Below are positions 26,901-32,900 of a DNA stretch of 64,000 bases, piece after piece. Position numbers and translations under genes: made by a program. The DNA is from Watersipora subatra. Its lineage: Eukaryota > Bryozoa > Gymnolaemata > Cheilostomatida > Watersiporidae. The notes beneath the pieces are model-generated. The model worked only from the letters and a program-made list of their open reading frames with translations, had not been told where the DNA came from and made no database searches. The stretch lies in assembly GCF_963576615.1 (NCBI RefSeq), contig NC_088708.1, positions 25,117,191 through 25,181,190 of the forward strand, written 5' to 3'. How positions within the stretch are numbered: the stretch's first letter is position 1; every line of letters begins with the position of its first letter.

Positions 26901-29900
26901 TCGAACGCGTTGGCTTTATACTGAGAATGATTTTATTGGATATACTCATGGATCACCGATAGACAATTACTCTGTCACCCATATATCATTGAAAGTGGCG
27001 TGTGGATAAACTTCAAGTTTATAAAATATTTGTATGGCTATACGAATGCTTTTGACAATAGATATTTTAGCATTGTTTCATATATGCCTGTCGAGGCTAC
27101 ACTCACAAGCTAAGCAGAAGGATCTAAAGGAACATTTGCTATCTGTGTCTCACCCGCTCACATTATAGATAGTAAAGTGCGGCTTTAAAGACAGTTAAAC
27201 AGCATTGTGATGACTTTTCAGAGCAGTCAGAGTTTTCCACTTTAGCCAAATTTTATAATAGTAATTCTATGAAGATTAGTAATGTATCTTACACAGATTT
27301 TTTGCCAGGAAGTAACTGCGAAAATAGTTGATTTGTTTACATTTGTATAATGATGTCATGTGATCGTTAGCTCTCACAGCATATTGGTAATATTTGGGGA
27401 ACAAAATATTTACCAACCCTCTAATAGTGTATATTTGACAAAACTAAACCGATGCTTCTCCGTTTTCTCTGGCGTGCTCATGCAGTAAAGCTGCTATCCC
27501 TGACAGCATTTCTGTAGCAATTAATCTTGTCTATAGAGTAGAACATCAAAGGTCTCTTTATGCTCCTTCATCCCTAATCAGATGGTTAATGACATCATTG
27601 GTAACCGGTCTGTCTGCTGAATGCGGTGAACCATCAACATTCAGTTAGCAGATTTCTCATTCTTGAAAAACCAAATGATTTTGGAAATGTAGAGGACAGC
27701 TCTAAGGGACATAAATATCATGCATATAAGTTCATCAGCTGTGTAGACACATCAATTTTCAAAAGCATCTGGATAATATAATTTTCAACTCCATGGCTAG
27801 CCAGTGGTGTTGAGGATCTTTTATTTTTACTATGAATTGCTATGGGTTTCTAAACCCCTCTATATGACATTTTTCCCTTGCACTGGAACGAGTTAATGTC
27901 GTATAGCGGATCCATTGTAATTGCTAAAAATCAAACTGTTTTTGGATTCTCTAGGGCCTAAGCAGTAGACTTTGACCAGCTGCTTCAGATGGGTAGCTGG
28001 CGATTAGTGCAGATACAGCCAAAGTACTGAAAATTTTTGTCATGGGCAGTTTGAAATAGTAAAATCACCCCTGAAATTGTGCAGCCACAATTCACCCATT
28101 ACAGTGACATTAACTTTGATCGTGTTATGGGTAACTAATACGCATTTACTGTCATCGGCTTGCTCTGTTTCATTCACCGGGTCATTGGAATCTTTATCAG
28201 TCTCGAACAAGGGTTATGGTTTCTCTATCATCAATGATATGTGTTGTTTGAGACAGCTTACATGCTTATTCATGAAGGTCCAACTTGTCTGGTAGGTTGG
28301 ACCATTGGTTGATTGGCACTATGTACAAATCTCAATATTTGTCAATATTTGCAAACTGATCATGGCATGCTTGGTGAGAAGGTGGTACGGATCGGCTAAC
28401 ATCCAAGATATGTACAGCCATCGAGTCTGTGATAACTTGTGTTCTCCCCTGTCCTGCCCCTTAAAGTAGATTGAAGTCAGGCATCAGGGCAAGACATGCT
28501 CAGAATCCAGATTATGTTTTGCAGGATCTTTGTGTTCAATGAAATAGCAAAATATTATGTTAAAGGTTGACTTGCAACAAAATTCACATTACAGTTATTT
28601 GATATCAAAAGATTCACCATCTCTTACTCTGTCGTGTTGCAGGTGCAAAATATGGGGAAATGTGTTTACATGCTCTTAAAAGCTCAAAAACGAACAGTTA
28701 ATCGCAGCCTCACGAGACCGCCGTAGTTTGGATTCTCTTTCCAAAACGGCTCAAATGTGACGTACTTGTGGGAGATGGTTTCTGTTTACACTTTCATGCA
28801 ACCTTATTCGTCGAAATATTTTCACAAATATACTTCACACATTCAATAAAACCATGTCTATTGTTCTTACGCGTCTGTTTTATCGTCATTGTAATGCTGT
28901 CACTTTTAGCAGTGATATCTTATATAACTTACCGTAAAAATTCGTTTAATTTTTTAGCCTTATCTTGAAGGAGTACATATCATTGTCTGATAATCAGGAC
29001 GAGCCTGTTGGTCACTTGTGATAATCGAAAAGTGCTGCAGAAATTATTTGCGAAGTATTGGGTCACATGATCAGATTACGACTTGCCGATTAGATCAACC
29101 CGAAACAAAACGGTAAAGTAGCGAGCATCTATATTTGATACGGGGTCTTTGGTAAAACCCGAAGTGTTTGTCATAAATTAGTGCTACGATAAGTTTTATA
29201 TTGAGCTTTTTATTGGCCTTTCGATTCACGTGAGAACATCACGTGGCAAGACAATAAATAAATTTCATGACTTCGTCAGAAAAATAAAGAGATTTCAATC
29301 TACGGCGGCTTTTCGTTTTTGAGCTTTTGAGAGCTTGTAATCAGATTTCCAAATATTTGGCACCTACAACACAGCTGAGTAAGACATGGCGAATCTTTTG
29401 ATACCAAATAACTGTAATGTGAATTTTGTTGCAAGTCAACCTTTAAACTTGCAGTAAGCCCACCAATGCCCTGGATTTCCTTCATGCCCGATCAGATAAC
29501 TCGTAGGTGGGTTTTTAAGAGACTGATTCTTAGGAACCGGATGAAGTTTTGAAATTAAATATTTTAGCAGCCTGGCAGAAGGCGCAGAACAAATACTTGC
29601 GAAGTTTGGATAAAATCCATCAAAAATGTGGAAATGCATAGCGTTTACACAGACTAACAGACAGACAATAATAAAGTGAGATTTATCCCACGACCAAACT
29701 CGAGCGAAGCGATTGTTTGGGAGCTTTATGATAAATGCATATGCGCGCACAACTCCCGAAAATTTATCCGTCAACGGCCGTTACCAAACCCTTGTACCGA
29801 AATCCCATCAAAAAATTTAACCATTTTTGTGTAGAGTCGTTTAAGTATAATAATGATATAAAACACATATAAACCTATTTAAATAGGTTACCAAGTCTTT

Positions 29901-32900
29901 GAAAAGTTGACGCACTATCCTAAAACTAACCCATCTGATCGGATTATACATAAATAGACAGATTAATTTGGCCTAAGATCGCCATTAAAACTTGACAAAC
30001 CTTTTTTAATCAAAATTAAGACCGGCCAACGAAACGCCGATAAAGCTATACGACAGAGAGTAGAACCATTAAGTCGTGCAAATTTCACGAAAAAACGTGC
30101 ACATTTCACCAGTCTATGGCATTGTCCAATTGCCGAAGGTTTCTGTAATTAGCGTAGAAGTACTGAAAAGTAATCGTTTCTTTTTCGCCGATTCTACCGG
30201 ACTCCGGCATTTTGGACACTTAGCCTATAATGAGTACTTTGGTATTCCAACTGACGTCCAAAGCAGTGAAAGTAGAGGAAATGCTGATAATATTTTTCTA
30301 ACGATTCTTATAAGATTATTACAATATTTAACTGTAAGAATAATTATTCGATTTTATAAGATTATTATAAGATTTAGTTATAAGAATAACCATTCGAATT
30401 TACAAGATCAAAGTATATAGTGACTGATGGGGTGCAATATGTTACTGTTATTATTTTTCTAAAGATTTTGTTGATGATACTGTGGCTATGCCTAGTATCG
30501 CGGTACTGCTAAGCCGTTTTTAATATCTGCAAAATTAAGTAATAGGCCTACATTTTCTTATAGATATACATGTACATCTATTTCTATGACAACCATCCAA
30601 AATCTGTTTAGATTTTTAAATTCAGCATAATTTTCTGGATATACATACAGAAATCTAGATAAATATCACAACTTCTTGATATTGGTTGCTATGACCAATG
30701 ATATACAGCCCCCCAGCCTGTGTATATTACACAGCAGCTTGCTATTTTACTTCTAATATTGCATTTCTCCTATTGCAGGGGAGATATAAACATATAATCT
30801 TTTCCTTTCATTATTGCTGTTTGTTGTACATAATAACACCCAATACATTACAGCTACCATTGCAGCTACCATTGCAGCTACCATTGCAGTTCTCCTATTG
30901 CACTGCAGTGCCATTTGACTGCTAATATTGCATTTCTCAACTGGCAGTACCCTTTTTTTTCCATTATCACTTTGGTCATGGGCTGTATGACAGGGGAACT
31001 TTTAGTCAATATATATAGATTTATATACATGTAGATTAAAATTTATTGCTTTTTAGGCTGCATGAAATCTCTTATCATAATGTCTCAAACTCCAACAGAA
31101 CAAATTTTCACACCGAATAGATTTCATTACATTCGAATGGTTTATCCATCCCTTCCCCCTCCTCCCCTGCTCATACACCCACCACCCAGTTGGTGATGAC
31201 ACATTGCCTAAGAATCTTTCCTTCTATTTTGAGTAGCTAAGTGTGACTGTTTATGCGCGCTTGTGGTGGAGTCTCTACTAGTGCACGAATATTTATTTAG
31301 TCAAATCTCTAAGTCGTTGTCAAGTGTCGTCCTGTTACTAGAAAATATTTTCTATGGGAAACAGAAAATTATGATAAGCAGATTTGTCTGCGGGCATGGA
31401 GCATGATGTGTGCTCATTTGCCTTAGTTATCTGTAAGGCGAACCCATTTCCTCTCGGTTTGCTTTCGCAGGTGAGAAAGGGTGTTCCACCAATGCAATCA
31501 GTGCTGTTCAATTGTCTCTCATAACACGCAGTAGGTTCCCATGTCACTCGGGTGCCATGAATAAAAATAAGAATTAGCGCTTTCTTGGTCAGTTTGGTAA
31601 AACTTCACAAACAGGATGTGATGTAAAATATTGCATAAAATGTTACAGCTAAAAGTTTTATCTGTAACATTTGCCGCTCTTACAGACTGCATCCACTTCT
31701 AAAGGTGGGATCCTTTGCTTCATTGATTCAAAAGTTTTATTTATTTGCCTATCAGAAATCTCATGCTTTCATAATAAATACTTTGTGCGTAAAATGTGAT
31801 AGATTATATTATATTTAAATATTCTATTCCATGCTTATAGACATACTGTTTATTTGTTATTTAGTTTTGTCTATTTACACTTGTACCCTTCACCCTCCTT
31901 TATCGTCTTGCCATAGGGGTTTTCCTTAACATTTTTGCGTAAGGCTGTTTTGTATGTACAAAAATTCTTTTCTCTTCCCTAACGCTTCTATGTCACAACA
32001 TCTGTAAATAATTTCCCCATTTTGCTTCCTAAAGCCAGTAGCACGCATGATGCGGATTTATAAATGTCAGCCATCTGCTTTGATCAAGCATTTGGCATAA
32101 CTTTATACAATTCTTGCTATGTTAATATCATCAAGGATCTAACGCAGCATTAGCATTTCTTGTGTGTCTCCTTCCAATTTCATGCAGATGGTTGAATTGT
32201 CTGCCAGAAATCAAATTGATTTTATTGCAAGGCTGGACAGGTGTTGAACAGCTCCTCGCTGGCTGTTTGCCCTTGCTTCATTTTAGTCGGTGCCTCCCTC
32301 TTATACCCCTACCCTCTATACTGTCCCTCCCTCTTATACCCCTACCCTCTATACTCTCCCTCCCTCCCTCTTATACCCCTACCCTCTATACTCTCTGTCT
32401 CCTCCCTCTTATACCCCTACCTTCTATACTCTCTGTCTCCTCCCTCTTATACCCCTACCTTCTATACTCTCTGTCTCCTCCCTCTTATACCCCTACCTTC
32501 TATACTCTCTGTCTCCTCCCTCTTATACCCCTACCTTCTATACTGTCCCTCCCTCTTATACCCCTACCCTCTATACTCTCCCTCCCTCCCTCTTATACCC
32601 CTACCCTCTATACTCTCTGTCTCCTCCCTCTTATACCCCTACCTTCTATACTCTCTGTCTCCTCCCTCTTATACCCCTACCTTCTATACTCTCTGTCTCC
32701 TCCCTCTTATACCCCTACCTTCTATACTGTCCCTCCCTCTTATACCCCTACCCTCTATACTCTCCCTCCCTCCCTCTTATACCCCTACCCTCTATACTCT
32801 CTGTCTCCTCCCTCTTATACCCCTACCTTCTATACTCTCTGTCTCCTCCCTCTTATACCCCTACCTTCTATACTCTCTGTCTCCTCCCTCTTATACCCCT

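Larger units (their letters stand above)
24429..28559 (+). other. VPS18 intron 12, first part
   Basis: Part of a 9.7-kb intron. Contains a tRNA-SINE (~25440-25580) and a 30-bp palindrome (26295-26324). Bases ~26650-28500 are less AT-rich and give scattered short reverse-strand protein-like stretches, possibly a decayed retroelement, but I cannot identify it. Confidence 0.45.

Noticed and set aside
28043-28213. Reverse-strand stop-free stretch of 57 codons with protein-like composition
   Set aside because: No start, no splice-consistent neighbours and frame breaks on both sides. It could be a decayed retroelement, but no domain is recognisable.
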